DNA of 64,000 nucleotides, taken from positions 1 through 64,000 of the forward strand of contig JAUYLL010000125.1 of assembly GCA_030698375.1 (NCBI GenBank), in the 5' to 3' direction. Of the stretch, positions 25,101 through 34,055 are shown one piece after another; positions within the stretch are counted from its first letter, which is position 1, and each line of letters starts with the position of its first letter. The position numbers were made by a program, and so were the translations under genes. The notes under the pieces were generated by a model, which saw only the letters and a program-made list of their open reading frames with translations, searched no databases and had not been told where the DNA came from. Source of the DNA: Nocardioides sp. GTDB lineage: Bacteria; Actinomycetota; Actinomycetes; Propionibacteriales; Nocardioidaceae.

Positions 25101-27413
25101 ATGGCCACCCTGCTCTACCGCCTCGGCCGCACGGCCTACCGCCGCTGGCCCGTCGTCGTCGCCGCGTGGCTGGTCGCCCTCATCGCCGTCGGCGCGTTCG
25201 CCGGCCTGATGAGCAAGCCGATGTCGGACTCCTTCTCCCTGCCGGGCATCCCGTCGGAGCGAGCCGCCACCCTGCAGGAGGAGCTGTTCACCGACGAGGT
25301 GGCCTCCCTGGAGGCACCCACCGTCACCGTCGTGGTCGCGGCACCCGAGGGTGAGCGGCTCGACACCGGCGAGCGCACCGCCCAGGTCGACGCGCTGATC
25401 GCCGAGATCGGCGGCATCCCGCAGATGCCCGCGGAGCCCGGGCTGGCCAACCCGGTCCAGGCCGGGCCCGCGCTCGAGGCGCAGCTGCTCGAGGGCGCGC
25501 AGGCCGCCGGCACCGACCCGGCAACGGCTCGCGACAACGCGGCGGCACTGACCCCGCTCTCCGCCGACGGCCGGATCGGCACGATGTCGTTCACCTTCGA
25601 CGCCCCGACCACCATGGACGTCGAGCCGGAGACCAGGGACGCGCTGGCCGAGGTCATCGAGGAGGCCGAGGAGGGCTCCGACCTGCAGGTGGACGCCAAC
25701 GGCCCGGGCATGGCGACCGCCTCGCCACCCGATGCCTCCGCGGAGGCCATCGGCATCGCCGTGGCCCTCGTCATCCTCGTCATCACCTTCGGCTCGCTCG
25801 TGGCCGCCGGCCTGCCCATCGTCGCCGCCGTCGTCGGGGTGGGCCTGAGCATCGGCGCCGTCACCGGGGCCAGCGCGTTCGTCGAGGTCAGCTCGACCAC
25901 CCCGATCCTCGGCACCATGCTCGGCCTGGCCGTCGGCATCGACTACACGCTCTTCATCCTCGCGCGTTACCGCGCCGAGCTCGACCACACCGACGACCGC
26001 CAGGAGGCCACCGGCATCGCGGTCGGTACGGCGGGCTCCGCCGTCGTCTTCGCCGGGCTCACCGTGATGATCGCGCTCGGTGCCCTCGCGGTCGTGCGCA
26101 TCCCCTTCCTCACCTCCATGGGTGTGGCAGCGGCCGGCGCCGTCGCGGTCGGCGTGCTCGTCGCGCTCACGCTGCTGCCGGCGATGCTCGGCATGCTCAA
26201 GTCGAAGACCTTCGGTGGTCAGGTGCGGCGCTACCGCCCGACCCGAGAGGACGACGGACGCATCCTCAACACCGGGGTGCGCTGGGCACGCACGGTGCGC
26301 AAAGCGCCGCTGGCCGTGCTCGTCGTCGTGGTGCTGGTGCTCGGGGCACTCGCCGTACCGATCCAGGGCCTGCACCTTGCCTTCCCCACCGACAGCACCG
26401 CGCCGGCCGACACCACCCAGCGGGAGGCCTCCGACCTGGTGGCGGAGGGCTTCGGCCCCGGCCGCGAGGCACCGATGCTCGTCGTCGTCGACGGTCGCGA
26501 CCTCACCTCCGAGGAGGCCGGGGCGGCGTTCGCCCAGGTGGCCGCCTGGGCAGGTGACCGGCCCGACGTCGCCAACGCTCAGGTCGTAGGTGTGAACGAG
26601 GCGGGCACCGGCGCCAGCGTCCTGGTGACCCCGGCCTACGGTCCCGACCGGGTCGAGACCCAGGAGGTCCTCGAGTCGCTGCGCGCCGAGCAGTCCGCGA
26701 TCGAGGAGCAGACCGGTGCCACCACCGGCGTGACCGGGCTGACCGCGATCACCACGGACATCTCCGACCGGCTCTCCGGCGCGATGCCGCTCTACCTGAC
26801 CGTGGTGGTCGGACTGGCGTTCCTGCTCCTGATGCTCGTCTTCCGCTCGGTCCTCGTCCCGCTGACCGCCACCGTCGGCTTCCTGCTCTCGGTGCTGGCC
26901 ACCCTCGGCGCGACCGTGCTGGTCTTCCAGGAGGGCCTCTTCGGGCTGGTGGACCCGCAGCCGATCGTCAGCTTCATCCCCATCTTCGTGATCGGGATCG
27001 TCTTCGGGCTCGCGATGGACTACCAGGTCTTCCTGGTGACCCGGATGCGGGAGGCGCACGTCCATGGGATGTCGGCCCGCGACGCCGTCGTCGACGGCTT
27101 CCGGAACTCCGCACGGGTGGTGACCGCCGCGGCGCTGATCATGACCTCGGTCTTCGCCGCCTTCATGCTCATGGACGACCCCATCATCAAGTCGATGGGC
27201 TTTGCCCTGGCCGTGGCAGTCCTGCTGGACGCCTTCCTCATCCGGATGGCCTTCATCCCGGCGCTGATGTACCTGATCGGCGAGAGGGTCTGGAGGCTGC
27301 CCGGCTGGCTGGACCGCCTGCTGCCCGAGGTGGACGTCGAGGGCGAGAAGCTCGAGCGTCCGCACCTCCAGCAGCAGCGGGAGCCGGAGCCGGTCGGGGC
27401 GGGACGGGCCTAG
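25101..27413 (+). CDS. MMPL-family RND transporter
   Basis: This is a 770-residue inner-membrane proton-driven exporter of lipids or drugs. TM1 (RWPVVVAAWLVALIAVGAFAGLM) precedes a periplasmic porter loop. TM2-6 (from AIGIAVALVILVITFG) and a second half repeat the plan, with TM7 (APLAVLVVVVLVLGALAVPI), another loop and TM8-12. The proton-relay Asp-Tyr pairs are GIDYTLFILARYR and AMDYQVFLVTRMREA. The ATG at 25101 has AGGAGA 6 nt upstream. Being single, with no MmpS partner, and under its own TetR, it looks like a self-contained efflux unit. The substrate cannot be inferred. Confidence 0.93.
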   Translation: MATLLYRLGRTAYRRWPVVVAAWLVALIAVGAFAGLMSKPMSDSFSLPGIPSERAATLQEELFTDEVASLEAPTVTVVVAAPEGERLDTGERTAQVDALIAEIGGIPQMPAEPGLANPVQAGPALEAQLLEGAQAAGTDPATARDNAAALTPLSADGRIGTMSFTFDAPTTMDVEPETRDALAEVIEEAEEGSDLQVDANGPGMATASPPDASAEAIGIAVALVILVITFGSLVAAGLPIVAAVVGVGLSIGAVTGASAFVEVSSTTPILGTMLGLAVGIDYTLFILARYRAELDHTDDRQEATGIAVGTAGSAVVFAGLTVMIALGALAVVRIPFLTSMGVAAAGAVAVGVLVALTLLPAMLGMLKSKTFGGQVRRYRPTREDDGRILNTGVRWARTVRKAPLAVLVVVVLVLGALAVPIQGLHLAFPTDSTAPADTTQREASDLVAEGFGPGREAPMLVVVDGRDLTSEEAGAAFAQVAAWAGDRPDVANAQVVGVNEAGTGASVLVTPAYGPDRVETQEVLESLRAEQSAIEEQTGATTGVTGLTAITTDISDRLSGAMPLYLTVVVGLAFLLLMLVFRSVLVPLTATVGFLLSVLATLGATVLVFQEGLFGLVDPQPIVSFIPIFVIGIVFGLAMDYQVFLVTRMREAHVHGMSARDAVVDGFRNSARVVTAAALIMTSVFAAFMLMDDPIIKSMGFALAVAVLLDAFLIRMAFIPALMYLIGERVWRLPGWLDRLLPEVDVEGEKLERPHLQQQREPEPVGAGRA

Positions 27414-27424
27414 ACTCGCGCCGC

Positions 27425-27500
27425 GCCCTCGTAGCTCAGTGGACAGAGCAGCGGCCTTCTAATCCGACGGTCCCAGGTTCGAATCCTGGCGGGGGCACCA
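27425..27500 (+). tRNA. tRNA-Arg (anticodon TCT)
   Basis: The acceptor GCCCTCG pairs with CGGGGGC (one T-G wobble), the D-arm is GCTC/GAGC, the T-arm is CCAGG-TTCGAAT-CCTGG, and discriminator A plus encoded CCA end at 27500. The anticodon loop CTTCTAA gives TCT at 27458-27460 (reads AGA). The anticodon stem GCGGC/TCCGA pairs only at its three central positions, which is unusual. Confidence 0.88.
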
Positions 27501-27553
27501 CGAGCTGTGTGTTGCTATGTCACCTCTCAATCGAAGTAACGCAATCGGCCACC

Positions 27554-30529
27554 TCAGTCCGCGCAGGGCCCCACGTCGCCGCCGGGGAAGCACACGTAGA
27601 CCGGCGCACTCGTCGACCGGGCCCCGCTGGCGTCGGTGACGGTCGCGCGCAGCCGGACGATCCCCCGCCCGGGAGCGTGGACGTCGTCCACGGCCAGCGT
27701 CCCGGACAACCGCCCGGAGATCCGCGAGGACGGGTGGGAGTGGTAGCTGCTCCCCGCGTAGTGCAGGAAGTCCACGGCGAGCTCGACGTCCTCGGTCAGG
27801 GCCTGCTGGGTGTCACCGTCCGGGTCGCTCACCACGACGCGCCAGTCGACAGTGCCGTCACTCGCGACCACCCCGTTCGCCGGAGCCTCGAGCCGGATGC
27901 TCGCGGCCCCGCCGACCCGGGACCAGGTGATGTCGGCGAAGGCGCGCTCGGCGTCACCGTGGACCATCTCGGCGCGGACGACGTGCTGGCCGCGGCCGAG
28001 CGTGACGTCGTGCTGCCGCGTCTCGGCGGGCCAGAACGCGTTGGCGTAGAAGTCGTGCACGACCTTGTCGTCGACCCACAGGCGGACCCACTCGTCACCC
28101 TGCACCACGAAGCGGTAGGTCCCCTCCTCGAGATCGAGGCGGCCACGCCACGCGGCCCCGAACCGGTCGCCGGGGTGATCACGGTCGTCGACGCCGTCGC
28201 CGACCCACGGTGACCCCGTCGTGTCCAGGTGGATGCGGGACTCGCAGGTGGCCTCCCCCATGACCTCCGACGGCAGCTGCGCGGCGGCGTACGGGAAGAG
28301 CCACTTCCACTCGTTGTCCGCGAACTCCCGGTCGAAGACGGAGTCCGGGCCGTCGAGGTCGTGGAAGGTACGACGGAAGGTGCCGACCGGGCAGGTCTCC
28401 GCGAGCGCCTCGCCAGTCCACCGGATCCGCTGCAGCGCACCCCCCATGATGGAGACCGACCAGACGAGCCCGTCGGGTCCGGTGAAGAACTTCACCGGAC
28501 CCCCGGCGGCCGATGCGTCGGCCAGGAGCGCGAGACCGGAGACCCTCCCGTCGGCGGTCATCTCGGCGGTGCGGATGAAGTTCTGCGCGTAGTCGCCGAA
28601 CACGTAGCGACCGCGCCACGGCTGCGGGTAGGCCTCCGAGGTCAGGAACACACCCCCGGAGACCGACCCCCCGCCCGTGGCGTGCGGGTAGGCGTGCGCC
28701 GGAGGTATCGCGACGCCCGGCAGGCGCACGTCGGCGCAGCCGTGCCAGGGGCTGGAGGGGTCGGTGACGTCACCCAACGACGTCTCCTGCTTGCCCTCCA
28801 GGCACGGCCACCCGAAGTTCGGGACCCCGGTGTGCGGCTCGTCGAGCAGGTGGACGTCGATCTCCTCCGCGTCCCCCTCGCCTACGTCCCCGATGACCAG
28901 GCGTCCTTCGTGCACCGTGAACCGGAAGGGGTTGCGCAGACCGAGCGCGAGCACGCGGGAGGCATTGCTCGACCCGTCCCCGGTGTAGAGCGGGTTGCCC
29001 GGGACGCCCCGTCCGGTGGTCGCGTCGATCCGCAGCACCTTGCCCGCAAGCACGTCCGGGTCCTGCGCGCGCCAGGCCTCGTGACGACCGAGCAGTCCGT
29101 CGTTGGTCAGGTAGATCGCCCCGTCACCGATCCCCACCAGCAGTCGGCCCTCGTCGTCGAAGACCAGGTCGCCGATGGTGTGCGCCTCCCCGAGCAGCGG
29201 GACGCAGTCGTCGGTGCGGATGTCTCCCGCGCTCGAGCATGCGGGGCCGCTCACCGAGCCGAGCACCACGTGCCGCGACCCCGGGTCCAGGACCTCACCG
29301 TCCCAGGTGAACCGCGCGACCTGCTGGCTGCGCTCCTGCCCGATCGCGTCGTCGCGCACGTAGCTGAGGTAGACGAAACCGTTCGAGGCGACATCGGGGT
29401 CGATGGCGATCCCGATGAGACCGGCGTCCCCACCGTCGTGGACCTCGTCACGCAGGTCGAGCACCTTCCGCGGCGGGGACCAGCCGGTCTCCTCGGCCGG
29501 CTCCACCACCTTGACCAGACCCGACTTCTCGGTGACGAGGACGGCACCGGACGGCAGCGACCCGGCACTCGTGGGGAGGAACAACCCGGACTGGACCGTC
29601 TCGAGGGCGAAGCCCTCGGCCACTCCTGAGTCCATCCCGACCGGTGCCGCTCCGGTCTCGTACGTCGCCGCGTCGCTCAGCACGCTCTCGACCGGGCCGA
29701 CCGCGCGGGCCACCACGTCGTGGACGCCGATCCGCGACGACCACGTGGCCCGCCACGGGGGGCTGGTTTCCTCGGCGACCAGCACACCGTCGGCGAAGAA
29801 CCGGACCCTCTGGACCGCCCCGGTGGTCGTGGCCGCGGCGTGCACCTGGGCCCCGTCGGTGACCGCCTGCACGGCGACCGTCGGCGGATGGAGGACCGCC
29901 GAGCCGGTCGCCGGGGCACCCTGGTGCGGCCCGAGGCGGACCCGCAGCGACGCGCCGCGCGCCACCGGGACCCCCGCGACGGGCACGACGCGGGACCGCC
30001 CTGCGCGGACGGTCCTCAGCGTGTGCCACGACCGGTCCGCGGTCCGCTGCTGCACGTGCACCGCCCGGCCCCGGCGTACGTGGGAGAGGACCGCCCGCAC
30101 GTCGACGCCGCCCGCCGCGGCCCGGCTCGCGGTGAAGGAGACCGTCTGTGGTGCGGTGGCGTTCACCCGGCGTACCCGCGAGACCGCGCGCGGGTGGCGG
30201 CGCTCGCCGACCCGGTGGGCGGGTGCCACCACGCGCAGCCGTGGGCGCGGCTGCCGCACGCGGTAGTCGAACGTCGCCACACCCGTGCGCTTGGTCCGGG
30301 AGCGCGCGACCGTGGCCCACCCCGTGGGGGCGCGCTGCTGCAGCCGCACCGGCCGCACCCCACGAGGGAGCCGGACCCGCACGGTGACCCGCTCGCCGAG
30401 GATCGGCGGAGCCGGGGCGACGGTCGGGATCGGCCGCGGCGCTGCAGCCGCGGGCTCCCCGGGTACGGCGACCGCAGCGGTCAGGCAGGTGGCCAGCGCG
30501 ACCAGGGTCGCTGCGGCTCGGCGTAGCAC
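27554..30529 (-). CDS. Secreted PQQ-type sugar (glucose/sorbosone) dehydrogenase with Ig-like and PA14-like modules
   Basis: This is a 991-residue exported protein. The signal peptide MLRRAAATLVALATCLTAAVAVPGEPAAAA comes first. About 250 residues of Arg-rich beta modules follow, then an Ig-like unit (DGAQVHAAATTTGAVQRVRFFADGVLVAEETSPPW). The beta-propeller GSDH domain spans about residues 300-710, with LPSGAVLVTEKSGLVKVV, DGGDAGLIGIAIDPDV, LVGIGDGAIY, VLALGLRNPFRF, IGDVGEGDAEEID and NFGWPCLEG. A PA14-like unit (GTYRFVVQGDEWVRLWVDDKVVHDFY) and a final Ig-like unit ending in CFPGGDVGPCAD close it. It probably oxidises a sugar outside the cell. Substrate and cofactor are inferred from the family. 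Confidence 0.85.
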   Translation of the reverse strand: MLRRAAATLVALATCLTAAVAVPGEPAAAAPRPIPTVAPAPPILGERVTVRVRLPRGVRPVRLQQRAPTGWATVARSRTKRTGVATFDYRVRQPRPRLRVVAPAHRVGERRHPRAVSRVRRVNATAPQTVSFTASRAAAGGVDVRAVLSHVRRGRAVHVQQRTADRSWHTLRTVRAGRSRVVPVAGVPVARGASLRVRLGPHQGAPATGSAVLHPPTVAVQAVTDGAQVHAAATTTGAVQRVRFFADGVLVAEETSPPWRATWSSRIGVHDVVARAVGPVESVLSDAATYETGAAPVGMDSGVAEGFALETVQSGLFLPTSAGSLPSGAVLVTEKSGLVKVVEPAEETGWSPPRKVLDLRDEVHDGGDAGLIGIAIDPDVASNGFVYLSYVRDDAIGQERSQQVARFTWDGEVLDPGSRHVVLGSVSGPACSSAGDIRTDDCVPLLGEAHTIGDLVFDDEGRLLVGIGDGAIYLTNDGLLGRHEAWRAQDPDVLAGKVLRIDATTGRGVPGNPLYTGDGSSNASRVLALGLRNPFRFTVHEGRLVIGDVGEGDAEEIDVHLLDEPHTGVPNFGWPCLEGKQETSLGDVTDPSSPWHGCADVRLPGVAIPPAHAYPHATGGGSVSGGVFLTSEAYPQPWRGRYVFGDYAQNFIRTAEMTADGRVSGLALLADASAAGGPVKFFTGPDGLVWSVSIMGGALQRIRWTGEALAETCPVGTFRRTFHDLDGPDSVFDREFADNEWKWLFPYAAAQLPSEVMGEATCESRIHLDTTGSPWVGDGVDDRDHPGDRFGAAWRGRLDLEEGTYRFVVQGDEWVRLWVDDKVVHDFYANAFWPAETRQHDVTLGRGQHVVRAEMVHGDAERAFADITWSRVGGAASIRLEAPANGVVASDGTVDWRVVVSDPDGDTQQALTEDVELAVDFLHYAGSSYHSHPSSRISGRLSGTLAVDDVHAPGRGIVRLRATVTDASGARSTSAPVYVCFPGGDVGPCAD

Positions 30530-30581
30530 CGCGTCAGCGTAGGCGCGCGGCGCCCGCTTTGATCACGTTTCGGCTGAACCC

Positions 30582-30627
30582 GTCGATCACCAGGGACTGG
30601 GCTGGTAGTCATCGACGAACCGGCCGT
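30582..30627 (-). repeat. Remnant copy of the SDR gene 3' end (copy A)
   Basis: 40 of 46 bases match 31597-31642. On the minus strand it encodes GRFVDDYQPSPW and stop, against GCFVKDYQPSPW and stop at the real SDR end. It lies in the EEP leader, with no SDR gene attached. Confidence 0.8.
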
Positions 30628-30661
30628 CGTCGGGTTCGCGGCGGCACCTAGGGTCGTCCCC

Positions 30662-31567
30662 ATGCCGGCCGAGCCCTCCCGCCGTCGACGACCGCACCGC
30701 GCCCTCGGTCTGGCCCTCGTCACGGCGCTCGTCGCCGTCGCCGCCTGGTCGCACGACCTCGCGCCGTCGGCGGCCATCGCGGACGTCGAGTCCGACGAGC
30801 TGCACGTGATGTCGTTCAACCTGCGCCACGCCACGGCGCCCGGTCCCTCCTGGCGCGTCCGCCGCCCCCTCGTGCGCGCCCTGATCCACCAGGAGGAGCC
30901 TCACCTCGTCGGGACCCAGGAGGGTCAGCCGGAGCAGCTCGCGGAGATCGACGAGGACCTCGGACGGCGCTACGGCTCGCTGCGGCGCGGCAAGCACGCC
31001 CAGGAGCCGCAGTTCTTCTTCGACCGGCGGCGACTCAGGCCCCTGGAGACGGGGCACTACGCCCTCTCGGACGCGCCCGACGAGGTCGGCTCGCGGGGGT
31101 GGGGCGGATGCTGCGCCCGCAGCGTGTTCTGGGTGCGCTTCCGCGACGAGGTGACCTCGCAGCAGTTCTACGCGGTGAACACCCACCTCGAGGCGTTCTC
31201 CGCTAGGGCACGCAGGAAGTCGGCCGCGCTCATCCTCGAGCGGATGCAGGCCTTCGACTCGACCCTGCCCGTGGTGCTGACCGGCGACTTCAACGAACCG
31301 GCGGGCCAGGGTCGCCCCGTCCACCGGCAGCTCGTCGGCTCCGGCCGGTTCGTCGACACGTGGGAGCAGGCCGCGCGGCGCAGCAAGCTGGTCGGGACCT
31401 TCCACAAGTTCGGTCGCCGGAAGCGGGAGGGCGGCCGCATCGACTGGGTGCTCACCTCCCCCGGGGTCACCACCCGCCGCGCCGCGATCAACACCTTCGC
31501 GGTGGGCGGCCGCTACCCCAGCGACCACTTCCCGGTGCAGGCGGTCATCCGGTTCCCGACTCCCTGA
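30662..31567 (+). CDS. Exported endonuclease/exonuclease/phosphatase (EEP) family protein
   Basis: The protein has 301 residues. A basic N-terminus and one hydrophobic stretch (LGLALVTALVAVAAWSHDLAPSAAIA) make a signal peptide or anchor, so the catalytic domain is probably extracytoplasmic. EEP motifs are FNLRHAT (Asn), GTQEGQPEQL (Glu), NTHLEAFS (His), TGDFNEPAG (Asp/Asn) and the C-terminal YPSDHFPVQAVI (Asp-His), so the catalytic set is complete. Substrate could be nucleic acid, a phospholipid or an inositol phosphate. The gene is flanked by two copies of the 3' end of the neighbouring SDR gene, as if inserted between them. Confidence 0.88.
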   Translation: MPAEPSRRRRPHRALGLALVTALVAVAAWSHDLAPSAAIADVESDELHVMSFNLRHATAPGPSWRVRRPLVRALIHQEEPHLVGTQEGQPEQLAEIDEDLGRRYGSLRRGKHAQEPQFFFDRRRLRPLETGHYALSDAPDEVGSRGWGGCCARSVFWVRFRDEVTSQQFYAVNTHLEAFSARARRKSAALILERMQAFDSTLPVVLTGDFNEPAGQGRPVHRQLVGSGRFVDTWEQAARRSKLVGTFHKFGRRKREGGRIDWVLTSPGVTTRRAAINTFAVGGRYPSDHFPVQAVIRFPTP

Positions 31568-31596
31568 GCCGGACCGACCGCACCGGGCCGGGACCG

Positions 31597-31642
31597 GTCG
31601 ATCACCAGGGGCTGGGCTGATAGTCCTTGACGAAGCAGCCGT
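31597..31642 (-). repeat. Native 3' end of the zinc-ribbon SDR gene (copy B of the direct repeat)
   Basis: This matches 30582-30627 in the same orientation at 40 of 46 bases. Two of the changes are synonymous third positions (TAT/TAC, AGC/AGT). The pair brackets the EEP gene. Confidence 0.8.
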
Positions 31643-33116
31643 GCAGGTCCTCGCCGGCCTCGCCCCGCACGATCGGGTCGTAGACCCGGGCCGCACCGTC
31701 GACGAGGTCCAGCGGCGCGTGCCAGCCCTCGGCGGCGATCCGCAGCTTCTCGTGGTGGGGACGTACGTCGGAGATCCAGCCGGTGTCGACCGCGGTCATG
31801 AGGATCCGGTCGGTCTCGAACATCTCGCCGGCGCTGGTGCGGGTCATCATGTTCAGCGCCGCCTTCGCCATGTTCGTGTGCGGGTGCCCGGGGCCCTTGT
31901 AGCGGCGGGAGAACTGGCCCTCCATCGCGGACACGTTCACGACGTACGCCCGCCGCGCGCCCGCCGCGACCGCGGCCCGCATCGCCGGTCGCAGCCGCGA
32001 GACCAGCAGGAACGGGGCGATCGAGTTGCACAGCTGCACCTCGAGAAGCTCCAGCGGGTCGACCTCGTCGACGACCTGGGTCCAGGAGTTGTTGGCCTGC
32101 ACGTCCGGCAGCAGGCCCCCGGCGTCGACGGCCGTGCCTGCGCGGTGCGCGTCGAGGCTGGCGCTCCCGGCCTTCAGCGCCAGGGCGCTGATGGTCGCGG
32201 CGCTGTGGACCGCCAGCGCGTGCTCGGGCGACTCGCCCTCGTGGCGGGCGGCGGCATGGGACTGGAGGGTGCCCATGATGGCGGCGGGGTGGGCCTCGGA
32301 GATCTGGTCGAAGGCCACCATCTCCGGCAGCGCCTGGTCGGTCGGCAACGGCACGGACTCGCCCTCGACGAGCTGGCTGTAGGCCCCGGGCGTACGGCGG
32401 ACCGTCTGGCACGCGTTGTTCACCAGGATGTCGAGGGCTCCTGCGGCCGCCACGTCGTCGGCGAGCGCGATCACCTGGGTGGGGTCGCGCAGGTCGATGC
32501 CGACCACCTTGAGCCGGTGCAGCCAGTCGGCGCTGTCCTCGGCCGCGGCGAACCGGCGGACAGCGTCCTTGGGGAACCGCGTAGTGATCGTCAGGTGCGC
32601 ACCGTCGCGCAGCAGCATCAGCGCGATGTACATCCCGATCTTGGCGCGCCCGCCCGTGAGCAGCGCCCGCTTGCCGGACAGGTCGGTGCGCTGACCCCGC
32701 TTGGCATGCGACATCGCGGCACACGTCGGGCACAACCAGTGGTAGAACGCATCGACCAGCGTGAAGTCCTCCTTGCAGATGTAGCACCCACGAGCAGTGA
32801 TGAGCTCCCCGGCGAAGGCGCCCTGCGCGGTGGAGACCAGCGGGATGCCGGCCGTCTCGTCGTCGATCCGCAGCGCCGAGCCGGTGGCGGTGCTCTCGAT
32901 GATCGCCTGGTCGTGGCTCTGGCGGCCCAGGCGGATCTCGGCCCGCCGGGACTTCTTGATCAGCTTGTACATCGACGACGCCGCACGCTTCATCGTCGTG
33001 ACGTCCTCGTGGTCCGACGGGAGCGCCGCGACCTCACGCAGGACCTTGAGGGCCACCGCGAGCTCGTCGGGGTCGATCCGCGCGGGCGGGCCATCGGGGA
33101 AAGGCGTCCTGGTCAC
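31602..33116 (-). CDS. Atypical SDR-family oxidoreductase with N-terminal zinc ribbon
   Basis: The product has 504 residues from the GTG at 33116 (VTRTPFPDGPPARIDPDE); no clear ribosome site supports any start, so the N-terminus is tentative. A helical region is followed by a four-Cys zinc ribbon (CYICKEDF...WLCPTCAAM, about residues 145-170). The Rossmann domain follows, with LLTGGRAKIGMYIALMLLRDG and LVNNACQTVRR. The catalytic Ser is in VVNVSAMEGQF, but the YxxxK position reads TNMAK, so the usual Tyr is missing. The tail GCFVKDYQPSPW is strongly conserved in the duplicated copy downstream. Function and substrate are unknown. Confidence 0.82.
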   Translation of the reverse strand: MTRTPFPDGPPARIDPDELAVALKVLREVAALPSDHEDVTTMKRAASSMYKLIKKSRRAEIRLGRQSHDQAIIESTATGSALRIDDETAGIPLVSTAQGAFAGELITARGCYICKEDFTLVDAFYHWLCPTCAAMSHAKRGQRTDLSGKRALLTGGRAKIGMYIALMLLRDGAHLTITTRFPKDAVRRFAAAEDSADWLHRLKVVGIDLRDPTQVIALADDVAAAGALDILVNNACQTVRRTPGAYSQLVEGESVPLPTDQALPEMVAFDQISEAHPAAIMGTLQSHAAARHEGESPEHALAVHSAATISALALKAGSASLDAHRAGTAVDAGGLLPDVQANNSWTQVVDEVDPLELLEVQLCNSIAPFLLVSRLRPAMRAAVAAGARRAYVVNVSAMEGQFSRRYKGPGHPHTNMAKAALNMMTRTSAGEMFETDRILMTAVDTGWISDVRPHHEKLRIAAEGWHAPLDLVDGAARVYDPIVRGEAGEDLHGCFVKDYQPSPW

Positions 33117-33150
33117 CGGGAGATGGTAGGTCGCGCGGGGCCGCCGACCC

Positions 33151-34002
33151 TCATCCCCACAGGTCGCGGACCCGGTCCAGCACCCGCACCGCCTGGTCCC
33201 GGCCGGCGCGCGCCGACGCAGCACGGGCCGCGGGGTCGAGCACGTTGCGGCCGATCGCCGCCCGGGACGCCTCGTCGGGGGCGAGCACCACGTGCGGTAC
33301 GTCGCCCAGCAGCTGCCCGGCGGGCCTCATCGGTCCGACGCCGCGGTCGATGGGAGCCAGCACCAGCACCCGGGCGCACTCCCCCACCATCAGGTCGGCG
33401 TGCGTCCCCGACAAGGCACCGCCGTCGACGTGCGGACGGCCCTCGATCGGGACCGGCGGGTAGACGCCGGGCACCGCGCAGCTGGCCGCGACCGCGTCGA
33501 GGAGCGGCACGCCGCTGTCTGCGTCGAGCACCCGGAGCGCACCCGTCGCTGCGTCGACCGCCGTGACGGCGAGGTGCAGCTCGGGCCACTCCAGGGAGGG
33601 CAGCCGGCCGCGGATCGCGGTCAGTCGCGCCTCCAGGGTGGGGGTGCGGCCGGCCTCGGCCCGACGCACCGCGAAGCGGCCGAGCTGCCGCGCCATCGCG
33701 ACCCCGTCCCCGCGCGCCCGCGCCAGGGACGCGACATACCCGAGGAGGACCCGGGGACCGACCGTCGCGGCCTTCTCCCCCGGTCGGGGCACATGCTCGG
33801 CGGCCTGGGTCGCGAAGAGCTCCTCGACGGGCGTGCTGCTGCGCAGCTGCGCGCCCACGACCGAACCGGCCGAGGTGCCGAGCACCCGGTCGGCCTCCCG
33901 GAGGTCGACGCCGGCATCGAGCAGTCCCGCCACCAGCCCGGTCTCCCAGGCGATGCCGGTGATGCCGCCGCCTCCGAGCACGAGTCCTCGTCGTCCGTCC
34001 AC
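33151..34002 (-). CDS. Patatin-like phospholipase (RssA-like)
   Basis: The product has 283 residues from the GTG at 34002 (VDGRRGLVLGGGGITGIAWETG). The oxyanion glycine loop GGGGITG, nucleophile GTSAGS (Ser) and catalytic Asp in VDGGALSG give a complete Ser-Asp dyad. No signal peptide is seen, so it should act on the cytoplasmic face as an acyl hydrolase. The longer track start would overlap the TPP riboswitch promoter zone and is rejected. It lies 34 nt upstream of the SDR gene in the same direction and divergent from thiE. The substrate is unknown. Confidence 0.9.
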   Translation of the reverse strand: MDGRRGLVLGGGGITGIAWETGLVAGLLDAGVDLREADRVLGTSAGSVVGAQLRSSTPVEELFATQAAEHVPRPGEKAATVGPRVLLGYVASLARARGDGVAMARQLGRFAVRRAEAGRTPTLEARLTAIRGRLPSLEWPELHLAVTAVDAATGALRVLDADSGVPLLDAVAASCAVPGVYPPVPIEGRPHVDGGALSGTHADLMVGECARVLVLAPIDRGVGPMRPAGQLLGDVPHVVLAPDEASRAAIGRNVLDPAARAASARAGRDQAVRVLDRVRDLWG

Positions 34003-34055
34003 GAGCCGCAGGCTAGCGGCCCGGATCGCGATCGCTACGGTGAACGCGCACACCG

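Noticed and set aside
24609-27365. Very long minus-strand ORF (918 aa) opposite tetR-mmpL
   Set aside because: It is antisense to a clear MMPL gene and its His/Gly/Arg/Asp-rich translation has no domain. High-GC DNA yields such shadow ORFs.
27425-27560. Integration site of a mobile element at tRNA-Arg
   Set aside because: No integrase, no repeat of the tRNA 3' end and no change in gene content beyond a single secreted dehydrogenase were seen.
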